Source of the DNA: Bin55 sp965205545
Lineage (GTDB): Bacteria > Pseudomonadota > Gammaproteobacteria > Pseudomonadales > Azotimanducaceae
Reading direction: 5' to 3'
DNA: 64,000 nt
NCBI GenBank assembly: GCA_965205545.1
Contig: OZ242170.1
Coordinates: 2,976,001-3,040,000, forward strand
Positions within the stretch are counted from its first letter, which is position 1. Each line of letters begins with the position of its first letter. Positions 16,487 to 25,743 of this stretch are shown one piece after another. The position numbers and the translations under genes are program-made. The notes beneath the pieces were generated by a model, which was not told the DNA's origin, ran no database searches, and saw only the letters and a program-made list of their open reading frames with translations.

Positions 16487-17902
16487 ATGGTAAATAGTTT
16501 GGCAAGAGGAACACCGTGGTTGGGTGTTGCAGCGTTGTGTGTGTATGCACTGAGCGGTTGTTCAGGTCCGCCTGACGGGAATGAAGCTGCCACATCGGAA
16601 GTATCGAACGGGGCACCTCAGGTGGCCACGAGCACTGGAATTGACTTCTTTCACGGAACCTTTGAAGATGCGTTGGCGCTTGCTGAAGAAGACAGCAAGA
16701 AGGTCTTCGTCGACGTCTATACGACATGGTGTGGCCCATGCATAGTGATGCAAGAGACGGTCTTCAAGGAAGAAGAAGTCGGCGAGTACTTCAACGCGCG
16801 ATTTGTTAACTTGAAGCTCGATGCAGAGAACGAAGATCAGAACGGGCCAGAAATAGCTGCTCGTTACGACATAGGCGCCTATCCAACCTACCTGATTCTT
16901 GACAGTTCTGGTGTCGAACTGAGCCGGGCGACTAGTGCCATGTCCGGAGAGCAGTTCATTGCTTTGTTCAGCCAAATGTTGGGAGAAACAGAATCAACAT
17001 TTGAAGGCATGAAAGCTAGGTACAACGCGGGCGAGCGATCACAGGAGTTCGTGCAGCAGTATCTGATGGATGCTGTAGTCGAACTTTCTTTGCGACAACG
17101 ACCGCGAGATGACATTGAAGCACTGCAAGCGCACTTCGAGGAATCCGATCAATATAAGAAAGTGGCCTTAGAGTATTTTGAAAGTCGCCCCTACGCCCAG
17201 CTAGCCAATCCGGAGGATGCCAAGCTGGTGTTCTACTACAAGGATAAGACGTCTCGTGGTGACTCACTTGTGGAATATGTACTCGAAAACTTTGATGATT
17301 TTCTTGTGGTCTCGTCAGATGCCGAGATGAGTCAGTTTGTGCTAAATGCCACGTGGTATGCAGCGCTTGACGCTGCACAAAATGGCAGCGAGGAATATGT
17401 GAACTACATCGAAGACTTGAGGAGCGAACCTCTGTCCCACGCAGTGGACTACGAGCAAGCTCGTGACCCCAGCAGTCTTCTTGTGCCGGAACATCTGACT
17501 AGCAGATTGGAAATGATTTACTTCCAAGCGGTAAACGATTGGGACAGCTTGTTCGAAACCTACAAGAAGAGATTCGAAAAGTCCCCAGATGCAGCGTCTG
17601 CTTCAGCCTACGGTAGTGCTGCTCGCACGCTCGCCTCATCTGAGAGTGCTGAGCATAGAGAATATGCAGTCAAGTGGGGGCGACAGGCGTACGACATGGA
17701 CAAGAAAGACCCCTTCATTGCCGCGAACTACATCATGGCGCTCAATGCTCTAGGTCAACAGGAAATAGCGGAATCTGTCGCTGACAGCTACCGGAATGGA
17801 TTGTCAGACTCGGACGCGGACAAGGAGAGTCTTGACATATTCGCCCGTATGGTTCCTAACCAGGGTGAATACGCTGCAGCAAGTGGGTCTGAGCAGGAGT
17901 AA
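16487..17902 (+). CDS. Thioredoxin-like lipoprotein, tandem paralogue
   Basis: 471 residues. The N-terminus ends in a lipobox ALSGC (cleavage before the Cys at about residue 25), so it should be a membrane-anchored lipoprotein, unlike its soluble secreted neighbour. The thioredoxin domain has 'VFVDVYTTWCGPCIVMQETV' and 'RYDIGAYPTYLILD'. The helical C-terminal part aligns throughout with the preceding gene, for example 'AERSQEF'-like and 'FVLNATWYAALDAAQNG' segments. ATG 16487 has GGGAGG nine bases upstream. A 213-bp gap separates the pair, so it may have its own promoter. The duplication with different anchoring suggests division of labour between soluble and membrane-attached forms. Confidence 0.87.
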   Translation: MVNSLARGTPWLGVAALCVYALSGCSGPPDGNEAATSEVSNGAPQVATSTGIDFFHGTFEDALALAEEDSKKVFVDVYTTWCGPCIVMQETVFKEEEVGEYFNARFVNLKLDAENEDQNGPEIAARYDIGAYPTYLILDSSGVELSRATSAMSGEQFIALFSQMLGETESTFEGMKARYNAGERSQEFVQQYLMDAVVELSLRQRPRDDIEALQAHFEESDQYKKVALEYFESRPYAQLANPEDAKLVFYYKDKTSRGDSLVEYVLENFDDFLVVSSDAEMSQFVLNATWYAALDAAQNGSEEYVNYIEDLRSEPLSHAVDYEQARDPSSLLVPEHLTSRLEMIYFQAVNDWDSLFETYKKRFEKSPDAASASAYGSAARTLASSESAEHREYAVKWGRQAYDMDKKDPFIAANYIMALNALGQQEIAESVADSYRNGLSDSDADKESLDIFARMVPNQGEYAAASGSEQE

Positions 17903-17912
17903 AGACCACCCA

Positions 17913-17930
17913 ATTGGTTGGCTAACCAAT
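17913..17930 (+). terminator. Inverted repeat ATTGGTT-GGCT-AACCAAT after thioredoxin-like gene
   Basis: Perfect 7-bp arms with a 4-base loop beginning 11 bases after the stop codon at 17902. No T-run follows, so it may be a weak or factor-assisted terminator or a processing stem. The rest of the gap to 18097 holds only a GCAGAAA/TTTCTGC repeat with a long loop. Confidence 0.3.
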
Positions 17931-18097
17931 AGCTAGCTGCCGACACACTTGCACACTCCCTTGCTCCTTGACTCATGTCAGAGGCAGAAAGCGGTGCTAG
18001 ACATGTTTCTGCTTGCCACAGTGGAACGGGGCTAACTGCGACTGAAATCTATCCAACATAGCGTTGATATTAGACGCTTGTTTACAATGATTTGTTA

Positions 18098-18109
18098 GAA
18101 CAAATGTTC
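18098..18109. promoter_or_regulatory. GAAC-AAAT-GTTC palindrome upstream of DNA-repair operon
   Basis: The site fits GAACRNRYGTTC, the core of the LexA box of Bacillus-type SOS operators. It lies 33 bases before the FAN1-like start and just after a -10-like TACAAT (18083–18088), a position suited to repression. Gammaproteobacterial LexA normally binds CTGTN8ACAG, so LexA control is only a hypothesis. Confidence 0.4.
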
Positions 18110-18142
18110 AGTAGTTAATTCCTACAGGGGCTGTCCAAGTTT

Positions 18143-19777
18143 GTGAGACAGTTGACACAATCCAAAGCACTGCGCCTACAACCGGATAGGGCACCTCCAA
18201 ACGACTACTACGCAAGCAACCTGCGTGTCTTGGTCCGTTCTGTAGTCGAGCAATACAAAGATCTCTTGACTGAATCCGAGCTTGCTTATGGACTGTCTAT
18301 TCTCAACCTATCACCGGATGGACGTCGCCTTTATGCGCGAATCGTTGGGCGCACGGTGGCAGTGCTGTTAGTCGAGAAGCTGCAGTATGCAGAAGTCAAA
18401 GACCTTGACGGCGCGGTCAGAGAACTCGAGAACTGCGGATTGATTCATTTGAACGAATGCCTTCCCGCAGACATAGTCCTCGACCGATTGACGGTCACTC
18501 AATTAGGACAAGCGTTCGCCTATGTGAAGCCTCACACTCCCAAGGCAAACTATGTGAACTCCATTGCTTGTAGGTATCCAGATTGGCGACTTCGCGCATT
18601 TCTGAGGTCACGGCATCCCTGGCTCACACTACAAAGCAAGGAACTGCTCGAGCGCTACCTGTTCTTGTTTTTCGGCAATAGAGCTACAGACTTGAGCGCG
18701 TTTGTAACCAGGGACTTGGGAATCTTGCGATATGAGTCTTACGTGCTCAACGCGCACGATAGGCAATTTAGCTCGCGTGAGGAATTGTCTAAGTACTTTG
18801 AGTGGGTCTCCTTGAGCGATTCGATAGCTGAAAGCGAAGTATCTTTCAATCCTAGTCGCGTTCAGACCTATATCGATGCACTTCGAACAGATGTTAAGAA
18901 TCGTACGCTCGAACGCTACAGAAGCCGAATTCTCAATCGATTGGGGCACAAACTAGAACGCAGTAAACATTGGAGACTTGCCTTCAGAGCATATCGATAT
19001 TCCAAGCGGCATCCTGCTCGGGAACGAATGGTACGCATTCTCGTTCGAACGGGTAGGCAACGAACGGCGACTAGACTCAAGCAGGCACTAGTAGTAGACC
19101 CCTGGTGCAAAGAAGAGGAGGATTTTGCACGGCGGTTTCAAGAACCGCGGCAACTGACTCAGCAGTATCCAATTGACGAGCTCGAACTTGCACGCCCACC
19201 GCAAACTCCCATTGAACAACATGCATTGCAGACACTAGTCGAAGATGGCGGCGATGGGTGGCATTTTGAAAATGCTCTGCCGTTGTCGTTGTTTGGCCTT
19301 GCATATTGGGAATGGATGTATGTCTCCGTTCCTGGGGCATTTACCAATCAATTCCAATCCGGTCCACGTGACTTGTTCTGGCCGGAGTTCTTTGATGTCA
19401 GAAAACGAATGTGTGCGGACCCATTGAGCGGCCGGATGTCCATCAGCGAAACGATATTGACCACGGCTGCTACAAAACGAGGACTTGCCAATCGTCTTGT
19501 GAATTGGTCAATCATGTCGGACGAAATTCTGCGAGCTGTTGTACGTGCTATAGGCGATTCTGGCTTGAGAAGACTACTGGAAATTGTCAAATCAGACTTG
19601 AACCAGATGCGGTCAGGGTTTCCTGACCTTACGCTTGTGTATTCCGACGGAAGCTACGAGTTTGTGGAAGTGAAAGCGCCAGGCGATCAGGTTCAACGAA
19701 ACCAGAGAATCTGGTTGAGTTCTCTCGTCGATGCTGGCCTCCCAGTTCGTGTACTGCGATACTCCTACGAAACGTGA
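18143..19777 (+). CDS. FAN1-like VRR-NUC domain nuclease
   Basis: 544-residue structure-specific nuclease of the bacterial FAN1 type, a family that trims branched DNA and helps unhook interstrand crosslinks. The C-terminal VRR-NUC domain contains GFPDLTLVYSDGSYEFVEVK, with P-D at 494–495 and E509-x-K511, followed by 'QRNQRIWL'. Upstream, 'HFENALPLSLFGLAYWEWMY' and 'PGAFTNQFQSGPRDLF' match the FAN1 region before the nuclease. The N-terminus 'PPNDYYASNLRVLVRSVVEQ' matches the usual start of the family, supporting the GTG at 18143 although the Shine-Dalgarno (AGGGG) is distant. The stop overlaps the next gene's start by four bases, so the two are coupled. Confidence 0.92.
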   Translation: MRQLTQSKALRLQPDRAPPNDYYASNLRVLVRSVVEQYKDLLTESELAYGLSILNLSPDGRRLYARIVGRTVAVLLVEKLQYAEVKDLDGAVRELENCGLIHLNECLPADIVLDRLTVTQLGQAFAYVKPHTPKANYVNSIACRYPDWRLRAFLRSRHPWLTLQSKELLERYLFLFFGNRATDLSAFVTRDLGILRYESYVLNAHDRQFSSREELSKYFEWVSLSDSIAESEVSFNPSRVQTYIDALRTDVKNRTLERYRSRILNRLGHKLERSKHWRLAFRAYRYSKRHPARERMVRILVRTGRQRTATRLKQALVVDPWCKEEEDFARRFQEPRQLTQQYPIDELELARPPQTPIEQHALQTLVEDGGDGWHFENALPLSLFGLAYWEWMYVSVPGAFTNQFQSGPRDLFWPEFFDVRKRMCADPLSGRMSISETILTTAATKRGLANRLVNWSIMSDEILRAVVRAIGDSGLRRLLEIVKSDLNQMRSGFPDLTLVYSDGSYEFVEVKAPGDQVQRNQRIWLSSLVDAGLPVRVLRYSYET

Positions 19778-22062
19778 AGTCTTCGATTTCCGTCCGTGAA
19801 CTTGCTGAGTTCGTGCATCGCACAGGCGACATCAACCACAGGTTAGATGAACGGTTGGATCTCCATGAGGGGTTGATTGCACAGCAGTCCTACCAAGCAA
19901 AAGTAAGGTCAAGCAACTCCAACTACGAGACTGAGAAAGCTCTTCGGGGAGAGTACACAGCGCATGGTGTTCGACTGAAGATTTCTGGGAGAGCAGACGG
20001 CGTTGTAGTGGAACCGCAACTGCTTGTCGAGGAGATAAAGGCTTCGCGGCTCCCCGCCTCCGAAGTCCATGCACGCATGGGGTCGATGCACCTGGCGCAA
20101 GCACGCATCTACGCTGCGATGCTACTGGAAACACAAGATGCAACACAGTGTTGTGTCCAACTGACCTACGTTCATCCTGACTCGATGCAAGCGGAGTCTA
20201 TCAGCGAGGAATTCACACGCGAGGAGCTGCAGGAGTTCTTGAGTTGTACGGTAGAGATCTACACAGAGTTTCTGTCTTGCAGTCTGAAACGCGTCCAAGC
20301 ACGAAACGAAATCGCAAAAGACCAACCGTTTCCCTTCAGCAATGTTGGAGCAGAACAGATGCGAATTGCGCGACGAGCATATGTGTCGATTAGGGACGGG
20401 GACAACCTGATGATGGAAGCCCCAACTGGGACCGGAAAGACAATGGCGACTCTATATCCCGCTGTAAAAGCAATGAGTCAGGAACGCATTGATCGAGTGT
20501 ACTTCGCCACTGCCCGAACTACCGGCCAGAGAATCGCGATTGAGACGATGCGGACATTGCATGCCGACAACGAGCCACTTACAACAATTTCAATTACAGC
20601 GAAAGACAGAATTTGTTTTACGCCCGGTGCGACCTGTGCTCCGGAGCACTGCGAGTTCGCAAAGGGATACTACGATAGAGTTCCACAAGCCAGAAAGGAT
20701 TTGCTAGCACGCAGAACAATCGATCGGCAAGATGTTGAATTGGTCGCTCGTGCACATCGGGTTTGTCCCTACGAACTGTCATTGGACGTTGCAGCCTGGG
20801 TGGATGTAGCCATTGGCGACTACAACTACGTTTTCGATCCCATGATTTCGCTGCGAAATTTGCAGTCGAAGCTCTTTCGTCACATTGCACTGCTAGTTGA
20901 TGAATCGCATCGTCTTGGCGAACGCGTTGCCGATATGCTTTCGGTGCGATTGGAGCAGACTCTCTTAGAGGAAACGATTGGTGCCAATGCCAGCCCTAAT
21001 GTGGAACGGCTGGCACAAGGACTTCTGCGCCAATTGAGTGCACTTGCGCATGACAATTTGGACAACGATGAAGAGGCGGTTGTCGAAGCGGTGCCAGACG
21101 AGTTGTGGTCGTTGGCAAATGCTATGCAGGAAGCTTTGCTGGAAATCAACCTCGAGTCGACAGGTGATGTGCTATTCAGATGTCTAAACACCGTATCTCG
21201 GCTAGTCGCCGCAAAGGACCGCTACGACAGTAAATCGTATGTTTGGTTTATCGGTCGCGAAACTGAATCGACAGTGTTGCAACTGCGCTGTCTAGCACCT
21301 GGACCGTGGATCCGCAAAGTGGTAGACGAATATCAGGGAAGCGTTCGCTTTTCGGGAACACTCTCTCCTCCCGACGTATATGTCGAACATCACGGATTGG
21401 AAGGTCCATTTGAACGAGCGCAAATGGCGCCGGATCCAAAGAGATTTGGAGTGATGTTGATTCCTGACATTTCCACCTATTGGCGGGATCGAAAACGTAC
21501 GTCTCAAGCTATCTTGGATGTCGTACACATTGCGCGAGAATCAGCTACTGCAAACTGGTTGGTAGCGTTCCCTTCCTTTGAGTACTTGGAGATGGTTTTT
21601 CAATTGACCAAATCGAGTGACCAATTTCGCCGACAGCAGCAAGAAATGTCCATTTTGGAGCGGACGGAGTTTATTGAGTGGTTGAATGAAGGACGACAAA
21701 GGGTGGCGTTTGTTACCACGGGAGGCGTTTTCGCCGAATCTGTCGACTTCGACAGTGAATCGCTCGCTGGTGTGATCGTCGTTGGTCCCGCCATTCCACC
21801 GTCGAGTCTCGAGCGCGAACTCATCCGCGACAAATCGGATCTAGGATACGAGCTCGCATATCGACGGCCGGCTCTGACTCGGGTTGTTCAAGCGGCGGGT
21901 CGCGTGGTGCGCCATAGTGCAGATCGAGGTGCGATACTACTCGTAGACCCGCGATTCACTCATCGCGAGGTGCAATGCTACTTCCCTCAGCATTGGTTAC
22001 CTAAGATCGTTCGATCCCAAGACTTGCGAGGTGCACTTACTGAATTCTGGAACAGTTATTGA
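19774..22062 (+). CDS. RecB-type nuclease fused to XPD/DinG-family Fe-S helicase
   Basis: 762-residue protein with two modules. Residues about 55–130: PD-(D/E)XK nuclease of RecB type, with G72-R-A-D75, E87-I-K89 and Q109-A-R-I-Y113. Residues about 190–762: superfamily 2 helicase with Walker A APTGTGKT (216–223), four cysteines placed as in XPD/DinG iron–sulfur helicases (C281, C288, C293, C331), DESH box at 376–379, and C-terminal motif 'TRVVQAAGRVVRHSADRG'. The GTG start overlaps the TGA of the FAN1-like gene (GTGA). The pair should unwind and cut damaged DNA, probably during crosslink or replication-fork repair. That shared role is inference from family knowledge and coupling. Confidence 0.93.
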   Translation: MKSSISVRELAEFVHRTGDINHRLDERLDLHEGLIAQQSYQAKVRSSNSNYETEKALRGEYTAHGVRLKISGRADGVVVEPQLLVEEIKASRLPASEVHARMGSMHLAQARIYAAMLLETQDATQCCVQLTYVHPDSMQAESISEEFTREELQEFLSCTVEIYTEFLSCSLKRVQARNEIAKDQPFPFSNVGAEQMRIARRAYVSIRDGDNLMMEAPTGTGKTMATLYPAVKAMSQERIDRVYFATARTTGQRIAIETMRTLHADNEPLTTISITAKDRICFTPGATCAPEHCEFAKGYYDRVPQARKDLLARRTIDRQDVELVARAHRVCPYELSLDVAAWVDVAIGDYNYVFDPMISLRNLQSKLFRHIALLVDESHRLGERVADMLSVRLEQTLLEETIGANASPNVERLAQGLLRQLSALAHDNLDNDEEAVVEAVPDELWSLANAMQEALLEINLESTGDVLFRCLNTVSRLVAAKDRYDSKSYVWFIGRETESTVLQLRCLAPGPWIRKVVDEYQGSVRFSGTLSPPDVYVEHHGLEGPFERAQMAPDPKRFGVMLIPDISTYWRDRKRTSQAILDVVHIARESATANWLVAFPSFEYLEMVFQLTKSSDQFRRQQQEMSILERTEFIEWLNEGRQRVAFVTTGGVFAESVDFDSESLAGVIVVGPAIPPSSLERELIRDKSDLGYELAYRRPALTRVVQAAGRVVRHSADRGAILLVDPRFTHREVQCYFPQHWLPKIVRSQDLRGALTEFWNSY

Positions 22063-22361
22063 ATCTTTTGTACAGATTCGCAGGATTGGTTAATTCAAGT
22101 GGGTTCATGCTGAGTTTCGCGGTTTAAGCCATGTTTATGTCGTATGGCGATTGAGACTTTCCCTCTGAGTGAACTAATCAGCTGATTCTTAATTGCACTC
22201 AATATTGAACATATAAAGTGGCATTCTGGTAGCGACACAAGCTGTCGCATTTCCTTTGACAATGGTTTTTAGCCAAGGTTGTGAGACATTAGGCGGGCAA
22301 GTTAATCCTGCTCTTGTTGGCGCAGCTAAGGCAACCAACACCGTCAAGGGAGGAATAGCCA
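22063..22361. other. 299-bp intergenic region with one hairpin
   Basis: No convincing gene. A stem GCGACA-CAAGC-TGTCGC lies at 22232–22248, and a weaker GAATCT/AGATTC repeat lies right after the helicase stop. A promoter for the AAA+ gene should lie here, but I find no clear -35/-10 pair. GGGAGG eight bases before ATG 22362 is a strong ribosome-binding site. Confidence 0.3.
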
Positions 22362-24500
22362 ATGAACTCACGGCGTGATGGACAACGACGCCTGCGAAGA
22401 AAGCGTTCGCGCCGATCATTAAGCCTGTTTAGTGGAATGTCATTGGATCCAATCTGCAGGCTTTGGCTATTGCGCTTCATGCATCTCTGTCAAGGAAATT
22501 GTGACTTTATCGAAGACTATGGATTCGAGGATGATCGTCTTGCCCGAAAACTCGGGTTCTCGGATTGTCGGGAAAAGGATGAGTTTCGACCGAGACAAGC
22601 ATTTGTCGAATTGCGCAAATTGCTGGCGAAGGCTGAAACGTCCGCAGACAAACTTCAGCCTTCCAAAGTTCTGCTCGAAAATCTCAACCGACTGAGCGAT
22701 CGGATTCCGCTAACAAACTGTGAGCAGAGCCTTCTCGCGTTTGCCGTGCTTGCCCATACGGATATTAATCTGCGGACAATCTTCGATGGTTCGCACAAAG
22801 TAAATGGCAGTACCCTAGCCCATGTCGTTGCATTCGTAATTGGGCTTAATCCGCTAGAGGTGTCCTCTGCGTTAGAAAAGGAGGGCACGCTTTACAAATC
22901 GGGCCTGCTCAAGGCCGATAACTACGAAAGCGATGGGACTGTAAGAGACTTTCTAACTCCCATGAGCGACAAATTCGCAAACCGTCTGGTGTTCGACACT
23001 GTCGACATGTCTACTTTGTTTGAGAGTGCATTCCGAGCAGCTCCTTGCAGTTCTTTGAAATTGGAGGATTTTGAGCACTTGACACGGGACGTTGTACCAC
23101 TGCTGCAACATGCTCATACGATCCTTGCAAACAGGCGGCGTGGAATCAACTATCTACTCCATGGCGCACCTGGAACAGGCAAGACAGAATTGAGCAGAGT
23201 TGTGGGGCAAGAGTTGGCGGTTCAGAACTTCGAGGTAGTTGTCTCAGATGAAGATGGCGACCCAATCAGCACGAAGGATCGAGCCTGCGCGTACAGGTGT
23301 GCCCAAAGCTATCTAGGAACGAGTAAATCGCTAGTTGTCTTCGACGAAGCAGACGATTTAATCAATGGCGGTGGCGGGATGCAACATTTGTTTGGCTTGT
23401 TCCCATCATTGCGTTCGAGCACTTCCAAAGCTTGGCTCAATCGTGCATTGGAGTCAAACGATGTTCCAACCATTTGGATTGCCAACGACATTGATGGAGT
23501 AGACGACGCAGTCCTTCGTCGTTTTGATCGCATAGTCGAAGTCCCAGTTCCGCCTCAAAAGCAACGCAAGCGCATTGTCAAACGTATGATTCCGAATGCG
23601 GAACAAGATCTTGTTGACGCATTGGCGTCGTCGACCGATCTAGTGCCTGCGGTTATCCAAAATGGCGTGGATTTTGCTACGTTGGCAATAGACGACACGA
23701 AGTCAACCGCTTGGCGGGATGCGTTGTTGGACACAGTGAATGCTACTTTGCGTAGCCAATCCCATGGCACAGTCAAGTTAAATGGCACGACACGTCTCCC
23801 GCCCACCTACGACATCGCATTCATTAATGCAAATGCAGACTTGAGCACAGTCGCCAAACAGATGTGCCGCACCAGGAATGCACGAATCTGTCTCAACGGA
23901 CCTTCGGGCACCGGCAAGACCGCCTATGTCCGCTGGTTGGCACAAGATCTTGGGGTGTCGCTGATGCGATTGAACGCCTCGGACCTCATTGGGCCGTTTG
24001 TAGGCCAAACCGAAGCGCAGATTCGAGCTGCATTTGGTCGTGCAGAGCGATCCGGAGATCTTCTGCTGATCGACGAAATTGACAGCTTCTTGATGTCTCG
24101 CGGCGGAGCCAAAAACCATTGGGAAGTTACTCAGGTAAACGAGTTTCTCGCGCAATTGGAGAGTTTCGATGGAATCTTCGTTGGTACGACAAATTTCCAC
24201 CAGTCCTTAGACGTTGCATCCTTCCGGCGATTTGATTTGAAAGTCGAATTTTCCTATTCGAATCAGCATCAAGTCCAAGAGATGCTAGCGGCATACTGCC
24301 GTCACTTAAAAATGTCGCCACCGACACCGCGGGAACTGGCGAGAATTGGTCAGCTTGGCCAGTTGACTCCTGGTGATTTTGCTGCTGTTGAACGGCGAAG
24401 TCAGTTCACTCCTATGGACAACGCGACCGAATTCATCGATGGTTTGGTGTCCGAGTGCAAAGCGAAGTTTGGAGACGATCAGACGATGGGGTTTGGTTAG
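22362..24500 (+). CDS. Tandem AAA+ ATPase of unknown function
   Basis: 712 residues with two complete AAA+ modules. Module 1: Walker A GAPGTGKT (268–275), Walker B SLVVFDEADD (323–332), sensor 'TIWIANDID' and arginine finger 'LRRFDR'. Module 2: Walker A GPSGTGKT (513–520), Walker B LLLIDEID (567–574), sensor 'IFVGTTNFHQ' and 'FRRFDLKV'. Residues 1–250 form an unrecognised N-terminal region with a very arginine-rich start (SRRDGQRRLRRKRSRRS). Overall it resembles Cdc48/COG0464-type hexameric remodelers. ATG 22362 is supported by GGGAGG. It is followed by a WYL-domain regulator and a two-TM protein, a neighbourhood seen in inducible defence or stress modules, so a sensing and remodelling role is proposed; substrate unknown. 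Confidence 0.85.
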   Translation: MNSRRDGQRRLRRKRSRRSLSLFSGMSLDPICRLWLLRFMHLCQGNCDFIEDYGFEDDRLARKLGFSDCREKDEFRPRQAFVELRKLLAKAETSADKLQPSKVLLENLNRLSDRIPLTNCEQSLLAFAVLAHTDINLRTIFDGSHKVNGSTLAHVVAFVIGLNPLEVSSALEKEGTLYKSGLLKADNYESDGTVRDFLTPMSDKFANRLVFDTVDMSTLFESAFRAAPCSSLKLEDFEHLTRDVVPLLQHAHTILANRRRGINYLLHGAPGTGKTELSRVVGQELAVQNFEVVVSDEDGDPISTKDRACAYRCAQSYLGTSKSLVVFDEADDLINGGGGMQHLFGLFPSLRSSTSKAWLNRALESNDVPTIWIANDIDGVDDAVLRRFDRIVEVPVPPQKQRKRIVKRMIPNAEQDLVDALASSTDLVPAVIQNGVDFATLAIDDTKSTAWRDALLDTVNATLRSQSHGTVKLNGTTRLPPTYDIAFINANADLSTVAKQMCRTRNARICLNGPSGTGKTAYVRWLAQDLGVSLMRLNASDLIGPFVGQTEAQIRAAFGRAERSGDLLLIDEIDSFLMSRGGAKNHWEVTQVNEFLAQLESFDGIFVGTTNFHQSLDVASFRRFDLKVEFSYSNQHQVQEMLAAYCRHLKMSPPTPRELARIGQLGQLTPGDFAAVERRSQFTPMDNATEFIDGLVSECKAKFGDDQTMGFG

Positions 24501-24695
24501 TTGCCAATCGCCTAACGAAGATTCCTTCGCGAAAGCAGAAGAGACCGCGAGCAGTAGACTCCATTGACTCACTTGCCTTTTGGAGAATAGACACCCCACA
24601 TGCGCATAGGCGTGGATTTGGTGTAATTGCAAGAGGAAAGCCTATCGGTTCTTGGGTGTGATTGGTGCCATTTGCTAGCGGTTGTGAGGTAACAG

Positions 24696-25718
24696 ATGCC
24701 AGCTCGTAGTTCTACTTTGGAAACCGTTCAGTTAGCATTGGCAACCATGCAACGAATTCCTCGTCGACGCTACACGAGTGCCGCGGAATTGCAGGCTCAG
24801 TTGCGAGACACGGGCATTGACCGTAGCCTACGTACCGTGCAGCGCACACTACAGTTTCTAGTTCAACACTTTGACATTGAGTGTCGCGACGATTCGAAGC
24901 CATATGGCTATCGTTGGAAGGAAAGTGCTGCTGGAATCCTGATTCCTTCGCTTGGACGGAACGAAGCACTAGTTTTGTCCCTTGCAGAGAGATTCCTGCG
25001 AAATCTGGTGCCTTCAGGTACGCTCCCTTCGCTTGAAACTGTGCTGGCGAGCGCAAATGATCGAATTGGTAGGGACGAGCTGCAAAAGCAATGGCTGGAT
25101 AAGGTTCGCTATGCCTATCCGACCCCTTTGCTAATTCCGCCACCGATACGACAGCAAACTCTGGACATCGTAACGGAATGCCTTTACAGCAACCACAAGA
25201 TGCGGGTTGAATATACGAATCGACTAGGAGAGACAAGAGAGTTCGTTGTTCTTCCACTAGGTTTGGTCAGCAGGGCTCAAGTCTTGTACGCGATAGTGAA
25301 GTTTGAGGAGGGGAACACTCCCTACAGGCTTGCTCTGCATCGCATGGATTCCGTACAGGCAACCACTCTAGCATTCGTACCACCAGCCGACTTTGATATC
25401 GACGAAACCATTGCCACCTATGGGTTTTCCCCTGGCAGCCAAGAGCAGGTCAAGTTGGACTTCTACATCAACGAAGGACCAGGGCAACATCTAACCGAAT
25501 CCAGACTCGCTGAAGATCAGACCTATGAACTCATCGATGGCCAATATCACGTTGCTGCAACTGTTCGCGACTCGGTAGAGCTTCGTCACTGGCTCCGTGG
25601 CTTTGGCGACGAGATTCGTTCGGTGCTTCTAGATGGCGAGCCGCTTGACCTCTACCAGTCAAGCCATTGGTCGAGCAGCGAGGAATTGCGGCCCGCCGAA
25701 CCTACCACGATGGAATAG
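24696..25718 (+). CDS. WYL-domain transcriptional regulator
   Basis: 340 residues. N-terminal winged helix ('RRYTSAAELQAQLRDTGIDR', 'SLRTVQRTLQFLVQHF'), then a WYL sensor domain around 150–230 ('MRVEYTNRLGETREFVVLPL', with LYAIVKF at the WYL position), then a WCX-type C-terminal extension ('VKLDFYINEGPGQHL'). WYL domains bind nucleic acid or small ligands and often control defence genes. The tryptophan of the WYL triad appears replaced (VLYAI). ATG 24696 has GAGG upstream. It follows the AAA+ gene after 195 bp and precedes the TM protein by 25 bp, so it is the likely regulator of this group. Confidence 0.92.
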   Translation: MPARSSTLETVQLALATMQRIPRRRYTSAAELQAQLRDTGIDRSLRTVQRTLQFLVQHFDIECRDDSKPYGYRWKESAAGILIPSLGRNEALVLSLAERFLRNLVPSGTLPSLETVLASANDRIGRDELQKQWLDKVRYAYPTPLLIPPPIRQQTLDIVTECLYSNHKMRVEYTNRLGETREFVVLPLGLVSRAQVLYAIVKFEEGNTPYRLALHRMDSVQATTLAFVPPADFDIDETIATYGFSPGSQEQVKLDFYINEGPGQHLTESRLAEDQTYELIDGQYHVAATVRDSVELRHWLRGFGDEIRSVLLDGEPLDLYQSSHWSSSEELRPAEPTTME

Positions 25719-25743
25719 AAATACCTGCGACTAAGGAGTAGAC

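Noticed and set aside
22189..22419. Minus-strand frame of 76 residues upstream of and overlapping the AAA+ gene start
   Set aside because: It overlaps the well-supported AAA+ start and shows no family motif.
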